This document shows, one piece after another, positions 27,307-35,892 of a stretch of DNA of 64,000 bases. A program made the translations under genes and the position numbers. Every line of letters begins with the position of its first letter. Position 1 is the stretch's first letter. Origin of the DNA: Sphingobium sp052327305 (GTDB lineage Bacteria > Pseudomonadota > Alphaproteobacteria > Sphingomonadales > Sphingomonadaceae); the NCBI RefSeq assembly GCF_052327305.1, contig NZ_CP182486.1, positions 2,356,001-2,420,000 on the forward strand, in the 5' to 3' direction. The notes beneath the pieces were generated by a model. It worked only from the letters and a program-made list of their open reading frames with translations, ran no database searches and was not told the origin of the DNA.

Positions 27307-27873
27307 GTGCTGTACCTCCCTAACCTCCTTACGCTTTCCCGTATCCTGGCCGTGCCGCTGCTCGTCGCGCTGCTCTGGCCTGCCGAGATGGGCAACCAGT
27401 GGCGCGCCGGATATCTGGTTGCGTTCGGTCTCTATTGCTTGATGGGCATCACCGACTATTTCGACGGCTATCTCGCCCGTGCCCAAGGCACCGTGTCGAA
27501 GCTGGGTGTCTTTCTCGATCCCATTGCCGACAAGATCATGGTTGGCGCGGTCATCCTCATGCTCTGCGCGACGCGCGACATCCGGGGCGTTCATATCGTC
27601 GCGGCGATGGTCATTCTTCTGCGGGAGATCGCCGTCTCCGGACTGCGCGAATATCTCGCGGGATTGAAGGTTTCCATGCCCGTTTCGCAACTCGCCAAAT
27701 GGAAGACCGCGTTCCAGCTCATCGCGCTGGGCGCGCTCATCCTGTCGGGCGGCGTGCCGCACTGGCCGTGGGTGTTGACCATCGGTCTGGCGACACTGTG
27801 GGGCGCAGCCGTGCTCACCCTCATCACAGGTTGGGACTATTTGCGGGTCGGCCTCAAGCATATGAACGACTGA
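27307..27873 (+). CDS. pgsA: CDP-diacylglycerol-glycerol-3-phosphate 3-phosphatidyltransferase
   Basis: About 188 residues with the CDP-alcohol phosphotransferase signature D-G-x2-A-R-x8-G-x3-D-x3-D (DGYLARAQGTVSKLGVFLD followed by PIAD, about residue 50-75) and five to six membrane helices. It makes phosphatidylglycerophosphate for PG and cardiolipin. GTG 27307 (VLYLPNLLTLSRIL) with AGGA six bases upstream gives the normal family start; ATG 27241 would add 22 residues. It leads a tight run with moaD and moaE. Confidence 0.92.
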   Translation: MLYLPNLLTLSRILAVPLLVALLWPAEMGNQWRAGYLVAFGLYCLMGITDYFDGYLARAQGTVSKLGVFLDPIADKIMVGAVILMLCATRDIRGVHIVAAMVILLREIAVSGLREYLAGLKVSMPVSQLAKWKTAFQLIALGALILSGGVPHWPWVLTIGLATLWGAAVLTLITGWDYLRVGLKHMND

Positions 27874-27876
27874 CCA

Positions 27877-28137
27877 GTGTCGGGGCTTCAGCTTCTCTAT
27901 TTTGCATGGGTCCGCGAGCGGATTGGTCAGGACGGGGAGCAGGTTGCTATGCCACCCTCCGGCACGACAGTGACCGAGTTGCTCGACCGTCTCTCTCAGC
28001 AAAGTCCCGCCCATGCAGCGGCGTTCGCGGATAGGAGCCGGTTGCGTGCCGCGCTCGACCAAAGCTTCGTGACCCTCGATGCTGAAATTGGCAACGCGCG
28101 AGAGCTGGCGCTCTTCCCGCCGGTAACCGGTGGCTGA
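27877..28137 (+). CDS. moaD: Molybdopterin synthase small subunit MoaD
   Basis: An 86-residue ubiquitin-fold protein from GTG 27877. It ends ELALFPPVTGG; the C-terminal Gly-Gly is thiocarboxylated to donate sulfur to molybdopterin. It begins three bases after the pgsA stop and overlaps moaE by eight bases. The two subunits form the heterotetrameric molybdopterin synthase. Confidence 0.93.
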   Translation: MSGLQLLYFAWVRERIGQDGEQVAMPPSGTTVTELLDRLSQQSPAHAAAFADRSRLRAALDQSFVTLDAEIGNARELALFPPVTGG

Positions 28138-28588
28138 GGCACCGCGCATCGTCACTCGCATAGGCGAGGAGGATTTTGATCCCGGCGCGGAGCTCGCCGC
28201 GCTTGAAGCGCTGGAGGGCGGTGCGGTCGCCAGCTTCACCGGCCTTGTGCGGCAGGATGGAGGCATTGAGGCGCTCAGGCTGGAGCATTACCCGGCCATG
28301 ACCGCGCGCCAGCTCGAAGCGGTTGTTGCCCAGGCTAGAGTGCGGTGGGCCTTGCTCGGGATCACGCTCATCCATCGTGTCGGTACGCTGGCCGTGGGCG
28401 CTCGCATCGTCTTTGTCGGTGTGGCGTCGGCCCATCGTTCGGCGGCGCTCGAAGCCTGCGCATTCCTAATCGACTGGCTGAAAGTCTCCGCGCCGTTCTG
28501 GAAGGAAGAGCAACGCGCAGACGGCTCGCGAAGTTGGGTGGAAGCAAAGGCTGCCGACGATGAACGTGCCGCGCGCTGGCACAGCTAG
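28130..28588 (+). CDS. moaE: Molybdopterin synthase catalytic subunit MoaE
   Basis: A 152-residue protein from GTG 28130 overlapping moaD. Typical motifs: GAVASFTGLVRQ, LRLEHYPAM, HRVGTLAVGARIVFVGVASAHR in pieces and APFWKEE with the catalytic Lys. It converts precursor Z to molybdopterin together with MoaD. Its stop overlaps the convergent oxyR-type gene end by four bases. Confidence 0.94.
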   Translation: MAEAPRIVTRIGEEDFDPGAELAALEALEGGAVASFTGLVRQDGGIEALRLEHYPAMTARQLEAVVAQARVRWALLGITLIHRVGTLAVGARIVFVGVASAHRSAALEACAFLIDWLKVSAPFWKEEQRADGSRSWVEAKAADDERAARWHS

Positions 28589-29514
28589 GCGGCCGAGGCT
28601 GTCTCCTCCCGCCGGTCCGCCCCTTCGCGCAATATCTCGGCCAGCATCCTGAATTCGTGCTCGCGCGGACTGTTGCGCCGCCAGATCAGTGCGATGTCGC
28701 GATGCGCGCTCGGCGACCGGATAGGACGAGCGACAATGCTGGTACTGGCAAGAATCCCACCACGCACTGCCATTTCCGGAAGCAGCGTGAGGCCCAGCCC
28801 ATTATCGACCATCTGCACCAGCGTATGAAGCGACGTGCCTGTGATCGTTGCCTCGGAGCGTAATTCCGAGCGGTTGCACGCCGCTAGGGCATGATCCTTG
28901 AGGCAATGGCCATCCTCAAGCAGCAGCAGCCGGTTCCCGTCGATCGCTTCTGGCGAGATCTGCGCTGGCGGGTCGCGCGGATCGTCCTTGGGGAAGGCGA
29001 TGAGCAGCGGGTCTGTGAAGAGGATTTCGGTGTCGACATCGCCGCAGGGGAAGGGGAGAGCCAGCAGCACGCAGTCGGCATGGCCATGACGCAGCGAATC
29101 AAGCGCGGCGTGACTGGTCTCTTCCCGCAGGTAGAGCTTGAGCTGTGGGCGCTCCCTGCGCAGCCGAGGCAGCAGGCGCGGCAGCAGAAACGGTGCGATG
29201 GTCGGGATGACGCTCATCCGCAGTTCACCGGAGAGGGGCGCGCCTGACGCCTGCGCGATGTCCGCAAGCTCTTCGGCCTCGCGAAGCACGCGGTGCGCCT
29301 TGTCTACGATGCGATTGCCCAGCGCCGTGAAGCGCACGATGCGGCGGGTGCGCTCGACTAGCGTCACCCCAATCAGCGTCTCGAGTTCGCGGATTCCCGC
29401 CGAGAGAGTGGACTGCGTGACGTAGCAGGCATCCGCTGCACGGCCGAAATGGCCGTGTTCCTTGAGCGCTACGAGATACTGAAGCTGCTTGAGCGTGGGC
29501 ATGTAGGCAGACAT
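28585..29514 (-). CDS. oxyR: OxyR-type LysR regulator
   Basis: A 309-residue LysR protein. The helix-turn-helix is at 8-60 (LKQLQYLVALKEHGHFGRAAD). The effector domain carries LEDGHCLKDHALAAC with Cys204 and Cys213 nine residues apart, exactly as the redox cysteines of E. coli OxyR (Cys199/208). So it is a peroxide sensor that forms an internal disulphide. An AGGAG site precedes ATG 29514. It lies 40 bp downstream of a TSUP transporter gene on the same strand, not next to katG as is common. Confidence 0.9.
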   Translation of the reverse strand: MSAYMPTLKQLQYLVALKEHGHFGRAADACYVTQSTLSAGIRELETLIGVTLVERTRRIVRFTALGNRIVDKAHRVLREAEELADIAQASGAPLSGELRMSVIPTIAPFLLPRLLPRLRRERPQLKLYLREETSHAALDSLRHGHADCVLLALPFPCGDVDTEILFTDPLLIAFPKDDPRDPPAQISPEAIDGNRLLLLEDGHCLKDHALAACNRSELRSEATITGTSLHTLVQMVDNGLGLTLLPEMAVRGGILASTSIVARPIRSPSAHRDIALIWRRNSPREHEFRMLAEILREGADRREETASAA

Positions 29515-29554
29515 TGATCGCTCCTGGCGATTAGGCTGCCCTTATATAATCGTT

Positions 29555-30328
29555 TTATCCGATGATGCCAGCAGATCGGCCAATCCCGTACAGCGACGTA
29601 AGCGTCAATACGACGCCGACCATGAGGAGCAGCGCCCGAGCGGGTACATGGCGCGCCAGCATCGCGCCGAAGGGCGCTGCGACCACACCGCCGATGAGCA
29701 GGCCCAAGGTTGCCTGGGTCAGCACTTCCCAGCCAAGGTTGAGCAGAAAAGTGATGCTGATCGACAAGGTGAGGAAGAACTCAACCGTGTTCACCGTGCC
29801 GATCGTGTGACGCGGGCTACTCCCCTGAACGAGCAGGTTGGACGTGACCATCGGCCCCCAGCCACCGCCGCCGGATGCATCGAGAAATCCACCGATAAGG
29901 CCTAGTGGCGCCACGACTTTCGGACTCTTCGCCTGAGGCGGATAGCGGAAACCACGCCACAGAAGCCACAGGCCAATCCCGATCAAATAGGCCTGAATGA
30001 AGGGCTTTATGATGTTTCCGTCTATGTTTGAGAGGAGATAGGCTCCGGCGACGCCGCCGATGATGCCGGGGATAACCAGCCGCCTGAAGAGCGCCCAGTC
30101 CACGTTGCGATGAGCGATGTGACTGATAGCAGAGACGCCGGTGGTGAAGGTCTCGGCCGCGTGAACACCAGCCGACGCGCGACTGGGCGGCACACCCAAC
30201 GCCAGCAAGAGCGTACTGGAAATGACGCCATAGGCCATGCCCAGAGCGCCATCGATGATTTGCGCCCCGAAACCCACGAGTATGAAGGGAAGAAGGGCCT
30301 CACTCTGCCCCAGCAAGCTTTCGATCAT
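29555..30328 (-). CDS. TSUP family (TauE/SafE) transporter, second copy
   Basis: A 257-residue, eight-helix protein with the paired motifs GFGAQIIDGALGMAYGVISS near the start and GLIGGFLDASGGGGWGPM in the middle, characteristic of the TSUP group. It differs clearly from the 13959-14873 copy. Probable sulfur-anion or related organic-anion exporter. It precedes oxyR by 40 bp and is divergent from cysE, so a link to sulfur or redox balance is inferred from context only. Confidence 0.88.
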   Translation of the reverse strand: MIESLLGQSEALLPFILVGFGAQIIDGALGMAYGVISSTLLLALGVPPSRASAGVHAAETFTTGVSAISHIAHRNVDWALFRRLVIPGIIGGVAGAYLLSNIDGNIIKPFIQAYLIGIGLWLLWRGFRYPPQAKSPKVVAPLGLIGGFLDASGGGGWGPMVTSNLLVQGSSPRHTIGTVNTVEFFLTLSISITFLLNLGWEVLTQATLGLLIGGVVAAPFGAMLARHVPARALLLMVGVVLTLTSLYGIGRSAGIIG

Positions 30329-30496
30329 GTCGGCCTATTACTACTTATTTAATAAACAATAGCTGGAACGGGCGGAGAAGCAAGGCGGAAACGTGTAAGT
30401 AGAAGCAAACGAAGCACCGCTCTGGAAAAATAAGTCCTTAGACCCTAATTTCGGGCGACGGACTCAAAGGTGCATGTCCCAAGCGGGTGGAATTTG

Positions 30497-31201
30497 ATGG
30501 GTTTGATTGCTTATCTTGATTCGATCAAAGCGCGTGACCCAGCGCCTCGGTCACGGGCCGAGATTCTTCTCTATCCCGGCGTCTGGGCTCTTGGCTTTCA
30601 TCGCGTCGCACATCGGCTGTTCAGGGCACGGCTCTATTTCCTTGCACGCGCCGTCAATCATTTCTCCCGCTTCCTCACCGCGATAGATATTCATCCGGGC
30701 GCCCGTATCGGCAAAAACTTCTTCATCGATCACGGCTTCACCGTGATTGGGGAGACCGCCGAGATCGGTGACGATGTCACCATTTATCAGTGCGTGACAT
30801 TGGGTGGGACGGACCCGGCCAATGGCATTGCCGGCAAGCGGCACCCGACAATCAGCGACGGCGCGATACTGGGCTCCGGCTCTCAGGTGCTTGGGCCCAT
30901 CGTGGTCGGCGCTCGCGCGCGGATCGGCGCCAATGCCGTTGTTACGAAGGATGTGCCCGAAGGGGCGGTAATGATCGGCATCCCAGCGCGACAGACGCTG
31001 ATCGACGCACGCGAATATCAGAAGCGCTTCACGCCCTATGGCACCCCCTGCTGCGATGCCCTCGATCCGGCGACCCAGAAGCTGGAACTGCTCCAGTGCG
31101 AAGTTGAGCAGTTGCACCAGCGGCTTGCCGAACTGCTTGAGGAACGGGCGCGCCCCGAGGACGCTGGTCCGTCGCCGAAGCGGACGCGTAGCCGCGCCTG
31201 A
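30497..31201 (+). CDS. cysE: Serine O-acetyltransferase
   Basis: A 234-residue left-handed beta-helix acetyltransferase. IHPGARIGKNFFIDHGFTVIG contains the catalytic Asp-His (Asp78, His79), and hexapeptide repeats run to about 160 (GANAVVTKDVPEGAVMIGIPA). It makes O-acetylserine for cysteine synthesis. It is the short form with a reduced N-terminal helical domain, plus a charged C-terminal helix with a Cys-Cys (GTPCCDAL). ATG 30497 follows GGGTGG; the frame extends to 30470. Confidence 0.93.
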   Translation: MGLIAYLDSIKARDPAPRSRAEILLYPGVWALGFHRVAHRLFRARLYFLARAVNHFSRFLTAIDIHPGARIGKNFFIDHGFTVIGETAEIGDDVTIYQCVTLGGTDPANGIAGKRHPTISDGAILGSGSQVLGPIVVGARARIGANAVVTKDVPEGAVMIGIPARQTLIDAREYQKRFTPYGTPCCDALDPATQKLELLQCEVEQLHQRLAELLEERARPEDAGPSPKRTRSRA

Positions 31202-31539
31202 TGGGCAGCGTCACGCCTTTCCCCAGCGCTGCGCAGCCCACCCAGACCAGTTTCGATCGCGCGGAGCTTTCCCGTATCATGGACCTCTACGGACGCATGG
31301 TCTCGGCAGGCCAGTGGCGTGATTATGCGATTCATCTCGGCCGGGATGTCGCTGTCTTCTCCGCGTTCCGCCGCACGGCGGAGCGCCCGGAAGTACGCAT
31401 CGAGAAGCGACCCGCGCTGCGACATCGCCAGGGCATGTGGGCGCTGATCGGAGAAGCGGGCGCCGTGCTCAAACGGGGGCAGGAGCTTGCCGGTATCCTT
31501 GCGCCGGTCGAGCGCCGTCTTCTTAAAATCGTCGACTAG
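31201..31539 (+). CDS. DUF2794 domain protein
   Basis: A 112-residue protein whose start overlaps the cysE stop by one base (TGATG). SRIMDLYGRMVSAGQWRDYAIHLGRDVAVFSAFRR and RPEVRIEKRPALRHRQGMW (in parts) are the conserved DUF2794 core. Found almost only in alphaproteobacteria, function unknown. Its steady association with cysE suggests cotranscription. Confidence 0.85.
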   Translation: MGSVTPFPSAAQPTQTSFDRAELSRIMDLYGRMVSAGQWRDYAIHLGRDVAVFSAFRRTAERPEVRIEKRPALRHRQGMWALIGEAGAVLKRGQELAGILAPVERRLLKIVD

Positions 31540-32609
31540 GCCGGCGTCGCCGCCGGTTTCAACTGAGGGCCGGGCAATGGCAATCGATCGGCGAGGCCTG
31601 AAGGAAGGCAGGAGAGAAGGGTGCCGCGCGCAATCGGCCAGAAGGCTGAAAGGGTGAGAAGCGCGGAACCGATGACAAGCGCGGTCAGCGCAGCACTCAG
31701 CTCGATTGCACCCGCGCGCTGGAAAAGCTGGTAAAGCGCGTAAAGCACATAGGCCAGGCTCGAAACCAACAGAGCGCGGCGATCAATGACCAGGGCAACG
31801 ACTCCGAACAGGAGATAGAGGCCGATGACGATGGTTGCCGTGCCTGTGGACATGTCCTCGCGGAAAACCCCCAGTAGGTTGAAAAGCGAGTGGGCAATGA
31901 GGGGCGCGGCGAGGAGATGAAGCCAAAAGGCGACATCGGCGCGGCGCGTCACTCGCTCGCGGTCGCTCATGTCCCAGCGCATCGCGAGAGCGAAGACAGC
32001 GAGGCCGCATACAAGGACCGGACCATAAGGCGCATTTTCCAGCGCGGGGAAGGAGGCAACGAGCAGACCGCAGATCGTCGCAACAACGGCAGCCGTGAGC
32101 GCTGCGATTGTGATCGGAACCGCGAAACGACGCCAGTGGGCAAAGATCGCCAAGGCCGTCAGTATCGCCGCAGCGCTCATGAGAAGGGACATGGTTCGAT
32201 CGTCTGAATCCGGCAGAAGGCTCGCGCCAGTCGCCAGAGCAGCCGATCCGACACCATAGGCGAAGCCCAGAAGAAGAACGATGCTGGGAAGCGCCATACG
32301 CCGAACCCGCGTGAAATACTCCGCGAGGCTCCAAGCTGCGGCGGCCGTCAATATGCCGCCGAGCGGTGATTTCATTGGGCCAGTGCTCAGCGGTCCGACG
32401 ACGTTGCCGATCCAGGCCGTGGCGACCAGCAGGATGACAATGGCGATAGCGACGAAGATATCGTTGAAACCCGTCAAAAACCGGAAATGCTCTTCGTCCG
32501 GAATGCTTGCGGCGCGCTGCCGGGCTACATATAGGCGCAGCGCGTGGACATGTTCGGGCGAGAGCACGCCGGCCTGCGCTGCGGCGTCGAGTTCTGAATC
32601 GCTATACAT
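31536..32609 (-). CDS. Polytopic membrane protein, DUF2157-like
   Basis: A 357-residue protein with a short cytoplasmic N-terminus (MYSDSELDAAAQAGVLSPEHV, the kind of start seen in DUF2157 proteins) followed by about ten hydrophobic helices. There are no catalytic motifs. Function unknown. It overlaps the convergent DUF2794 gene by four bases. Confidence 0.75.
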   Translation of the reverse strand: MYSDSELDAAAQAGVLSPEHVHALRLYVARQRAASIPDEEHFRFLTGFNDIFVAIAIVILLVATAWIGNVVGPLSTGPMKSPLGGILTAAAAWSLAEYFTRVRRMALPSIVLLLGFAYGVGSAALATGASLLPDSDDRTMSLLMSAAAILTALAIFAHWRRFAVPITIAALTAAVVATICGLLVASFPALENAPYGPVLVCGLAVFALAMRWDMSDRERVTRRADVAFWLHLLAAPLIAHSLFNLLGVFREDMSTGTATIVIGLYLLFGVVALVIDRRALLVSSLAYVLYALYQLFQRAGAIELSAALTALVIGSALLTLSAFWPIARGTLLSCLPSGLADRLPLPGPQLKPAATPA

Positions 32610-32736
32610 GGACGCGCCTCATGCTGTATTATTGATATAATACACAAAGAGCAGCTTAACGCAAGGTTGAATGGAATTGTTTCCGGAATGTTGCGCTGTA
32701 TGCAATGACCGGCGCAGTCCCGGGGGAAGGCAAGCA

Positions 32737-34161
32737 GTGTCGGTCATCAAGAGCGCAGCAGCAGTTCTGCTTATTTCCGCGGCGTCCCCGGCGGTCGCGG
32801 CGGCACCAGATGACAACGCGGCGCTTCGTGCGGAGATCGAGCGCCTGAAAGCGGCCGTCGCGGCCCTTGAAGCGCGGCTGGATCAGGCCGATGCGAAAAC
32901 TGCTTCAAACGCGGCTGCCGCGCCGGCGCCCGTCACACCCGCTCCGGCAGGCGGGGCCGCGTCTGGGGCAGCCCTCGCAAGCGCGGCGTCCACAGAGCAG
33001 AAGGATGAGCAGACCAGCATCGTCTGGCGCGGGTCGCCCCAGTTCGTTCAGGACGACGCCCGGTTCAAGGTCAAAGGCCGGCTGCAATATGACGCAGGCT
33101 ATCTCGTCACCCCTTCTGCTATCCGAGACAAGGCGCGTGGCTTCTCGAATGAGACCCGCCGGCTGCGGCTGGGCGGAGAGGGCATGCTGAACGAGAGCTT
33201 CGGCTACAAGCTTGAGTTCGAACTGGCTGATAACGCGGTTGAGCTTGTCGATGCGTTCATCACCTATCGCAAGGATCGCTGGCTGGTCACGCTCGGGAAT
33301 CACAACAGCTTCCAGTCGCTTGACGAGTTGATCGGCGATACCTCCGGCTCGGTCATGGAGCGGGCCGCTTTCACAGACGCATTCAACTTCGAGCGGCGTC
33401 TGGGCCTTTCCGTGCAATATCAGCAGGGTCCGATGCTGCTACAGGCCGGCGTGTTCACGGATGACGTGCGCGCTCTGGCGAACAGCAGCGACGGTGTGAG
33501 TGGCGGGGACGAGAACAACAGCGTCAGCCTGGACGGTCGGATGGTCTTCGCGCCGAAGCTGTCCAGCGGCAGTCAGCTTCATTTCGCCACCTCCTATCAT
33601 TGGCGCGATTTCAATCGGCTGGGAGAAGGCACGCAGACCTACGCGCAGCGGCCCTTCCTTCACTCAGTCAATAGCCGCTTTCTGGGTGTCACGACGCGCG
33701 GCACTGGCGAGATGAGTTACGGCGTGGAGACTGCGGGCGTCTTCGGTCGCTTCCATTATGCGGCGGAGGGGCACTGGCTGCGTGTGCTACGCCCCGGCCT
33801 GGCGGACCCGACCTTCTTCGGAGCTTATGGCGAGGTCGGCTACTATCTGACCAAGGGCGATACGCGCGCTTATTCAAACGGCATCATGGGCATACCCAAA
33901 CCCGCGCACCCGTGGGGCAAGGGCGGCATCGGGTCGATCCAGATCAACTTGCGGTATGATTATCTGGACCTCAACGACGCTGGCCTCATTGGAGGCACGC
34001 AAAATGGCGGGATCGTCGGTGTCATCTGGTCGCCGATTCAGTATCTGCGCTTTAATTTCAACTATGGCCACCTGAGCTACACGGACGCGATCATCGCGGC
34101 GGGGACAGATCGGGACTATAATGTCGATGTGTTTGGAGTTCGCGCCGAACTCGACTTCTAG
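32737..34161 (+). CDS. Porin, OprO/OprP (phosphate/polyphosphate-selective) family
   Basis: About 474 residues from GTG 32737 (GGGGAAGG site). Signal peptide (about 1-22), a short coiled coil (LRAEIERLKAAVAALEARLDQ), an Ala/Pro linker, then a barrel from about 100 with QFVQDDARFKVKGRLQYDAGY, RLRLGGEGMLNESFGYKLEFE and a C-terminal Phe (GVRAELDF). These trimeric porins take up phosphate or polyphosphate. Its convergent neighbour is phoB, which supports a phosphate role; I found no PhoB box upstream of it. Confidence 0.85.
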   Translation: MSVIKSAAAVLLISAASPAVAAAPDDNAALRAEIERLKAAVAALEARLDQADAKTASNAAAAPAPVTPAPAGGAASGAALASAASTEQKDEQTSIVWRGSPQFVQDDARFKVKGRLQYDAGYLVTPSAIRDKARGFSNETRRLRLGGEGMLNESFGYKLEFELADNAVELVDAFITYRKDRWLVTLGNHNSFQSLDELIGDTSGSVMERAAFTDAFNFERRLGLSVQYQQGPMLLQAGVFTDDVRALANSSDGVSGGDENNSVSLDGRMVFAPKLSSGSQLHFATSYHWRDFNRLGEGTQTYAQRPFLHSVNSRFLGVTTRGTGEMSYGVETAGVFGRFHYAAEGHWLRVLRPGLADPTFFGAYGEVGYYLTKGDTRAYSNGIMGIPKPAHPWGKGGIGSIQINLRYDYLDLNDAGLIGGTQNGGIVGVIWSPIQYLRFNFNYGHLSYTDAIIAAGTDRDYNVDVFGVRAELDF

Positions 34162-34235
34162 GCGGAGCAGCCGGCGTTAGCCTGTCGGTAAGAGAAAGTG
34201 GTGCATGGCTCTGTCAGATTTGAAGGCAGAGGCGC

Positions 34236-34433
34236 ATGGACGGACAGGCTATTTTTCGGGTGATCGAAGGCGGGCGCTGTGCCGGGGATGTCCCTTTTGC
34301 TCCGGCCGCTACCGAAATGCGCCTTGTCTTGCGGCGTCCTGCCCGACGAAAGCCCGCTCTTCTGGTCGTGCCGGCAGCAGCGTTACTCCTATGCATCCTT
34401 TTGATCGGGCCATGGTCGGCCTTGACGGTTTGA
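34236..34433 (+). CDS. Small membrane protein, unknown function
   Basis: Sixty-five residues with a charged first half (MDGQAIFRVIEGGRCAGD, ATEMRLVLRRPARRKPA) and a C-terminal hydrophobic helix (LLVVPAAALLLCILLIGPW). AAGGCAGAGG precedes the ATG. It lies between the porin and the convergent phoB gene in a 298-bp gap that is otherwise empty. I do not recognise it; it may be a chance frame. Confidence 0.35.
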   Translation: MDGQAIFRVIEGGRCAGDVPFAPAATEMRLVLRRPARRKPALLVVPAAALLLCILLIGPWSALTV

Positions 34434-34459
34434 ACGATCAGGGCTTCGTCTGACGCCGA

Positions 34460-35155
34460 TCAGGCGGCGTCAGCGTCCAGCGAATAGCCTGCTGAGCGCA
34501 CCGTCCGGATAATATCAGGACGTCCCCCCGCGTTGATTGCCTTGCGCAGCCGGCGGATATGGACGTCCACGGTACGCAACTCGATCTCGCTGTCTTGCCC
34601 CCATACACTGTCGAGCAGCCGCTCCCGCGAGAAGACCCAGCCGGGATGCTCGAGCAGGTGGCGCAGCAGGCGGAACTCAGTGGGTCCCAGTGAAATCGGC
34701 GCTCCAGAGCGCCGCACCTTGTGCCCGACCGTATCCATTTCGACATCGGCGAAGCTCAGCATTTCTCCCGCCAGCGCCGGACGGACGCGGCGTAGCACTG
34801 CGCCCACGCGGGCAATCAGTTCGCGCGGGGAAAAAGGCTTGGTGACATAGTCGTCCGCGCCGGTCTCGAGTCCGCGCACCCGGTCCTCCTCCTCGCCGCG
34901 GGCAGTGAGCATGATGATCGGAATATTTGCGGTCGCGGGCATACGGCGCAGGCGCCGGCATACTTCGATGCCGGAGAGATTCTCCACCATCCAGTCCAGC
35001 AGGACGATATCCGGCACTTTCTCCTGTGCCAGCAGCAGTGCTTCCTCGCCATCGGGCGTCGTCGCCACGTCAAAATTCTCGCGAGCGAAGTGCCATGAGA
35101 GGAGTTCGACCAGCGCGGCATCATCCTCGACCAGAAGCATTTTCACGCGGTTCAT
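34460..35155 (-). CDS. phoB: Phosphate regulon response regulator PhoB
   Basis: A 231-residue OmpR/PhoB regulator. The receiver domain has Asp54 in VLLDWMVE, the Asp pair EDDAA near 10, MLTARG and the Lys of YVTKPFSPREL. The winged-helix domain ends RTVDVHIRRLRKAIN, RTVRSAGYSLD. It binds Pho boxes once phosphorylated by PhoR. Last gene of the minus-strand phosphate operon, five bases after phoU. Confidence 0.94.
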   Translation of the reverse strand: MNRVKMLLVEDDAALVELLSWHFARENFDVATTPDGEEALLLAQEKVPDIVLLDWMVENLSGIEVCRRLRRMPATANIPIIMLTARGEEEDRVRGLETGADDYVTKPFSPRELIARVGAVLRRVRPALAGEMLSFADVEMDTVGHKVRRSGAPISLGPTEFRLLRHLLEHPGWVFSRERLLDSVWGQDSEIELRTVDVHIRRLRKAINAGGRPDIIRTVRSAGYSLDADAA

Positions 35156-35159
35156 GGCG

Positions 35160-35867
35160 TCAGTCTCCCGTGGGCGCGTCTGCGCCTTCTATGCTCGTCT
35201 CTCTTTCGCGCTCCGGCGGCATATTTCCAGTCGCGGCATAGTGGACCATTTCGGCCACGTTGGTGGCGTGGTCACCGATCCGCTCGAGATGCTTGGCGAC
35301 GAAGAGAATATGGGCGCTTTCCGTGATGGTTTTCGGGTTTTCCATCATGAAGGTCACCATCGTGCGGAAAATGCTGTTGTAGAAGTCGTCCACCGCGCGG
35401 TCGCGTTCGATGACTTCCAGAGCGCGATCAGGATCGCGCGCCGCGAACGCATCCAAGGCGTCGGTCACCATGTCCCTGGCGAGCCGGGCCATGGACGGAA
35501 GAAGCGAGAGCGGTTCGATCCGCGCATCCGTCATGATGACGGGGACGCGCTTGGCGATGTTCTTGGCATAGTCGCCCATGCGCTCGACCACGCCGGCGAT
35601 CTTCATCGCAGCGACGATCTCGCGCAGGTCGTCCGCCATTGGCGCACGCAGGGCGATGACCTGCACGACGAGACGGTCGATCCGCGCTTCCAGTTCATCG
35701 ATGCGCTTGTCGCCTTCCACGACCCGCGCCGCGAGCACGGTATCGCGCTGCTGCAGCGCCTTCATTGCGTCGTCGATGGCCGCCTCGGTCAGGCCCCCCA
35801 TTTCCGCAATGAGGGCGCGCAGGCCGTTGAGGTCTTCGTCGAACGCCTTGACGGTATGATCGTTCAT
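35160..35867 (-). CDS. phoU: Phosphate transport regulator PhoU
   Basis: A 235-residue, two-repeat helical protein. The metal-binding E/D-x3-D motifs are visible as GVVERMGDYAKNIAKR and HLERIGDHATNVAEM. PhoU links the Pst transporter to PhoR and keeps PhoB off when phosphate is plentiful. ATG 35867 (MNDHTVKAFDEDL) is chosen; the frame continues upstream only across pstB. It lies 25 bp after pstB. Confidence 0.94.
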   Translation of the reverse strand: MNDHTVKAFDEDLNGLRALIAEMGGLTEAAIDDAMKALQQRDTVLAARVVEGDKRIDELEARIDRLVVQVIALRAPMADDLREIVAAMKIAGVVERMGDYAKNIAKRVPVIMTDARIEPLSLLPSMARLARDMVTDALDAFAARDPDRALEVIERDRAVDDFYNSIFRTMVTFMMENPKTITESAHILFVAKHLERIGDHATNVAEMVHYAATGNMPPERERETSIEGADAPTGD

Positions 35868-35892
35868 GGTCCTGCCATCCGTTCCTGAGCGG

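Noticed and set aside
30335..30362. CTATT...AATAG in the TSUP-cysE gap as an OxyR site
   Set aside because: The spacing between CTAT and ATAG does not fit the ATAG-N7-CTAT pattern.
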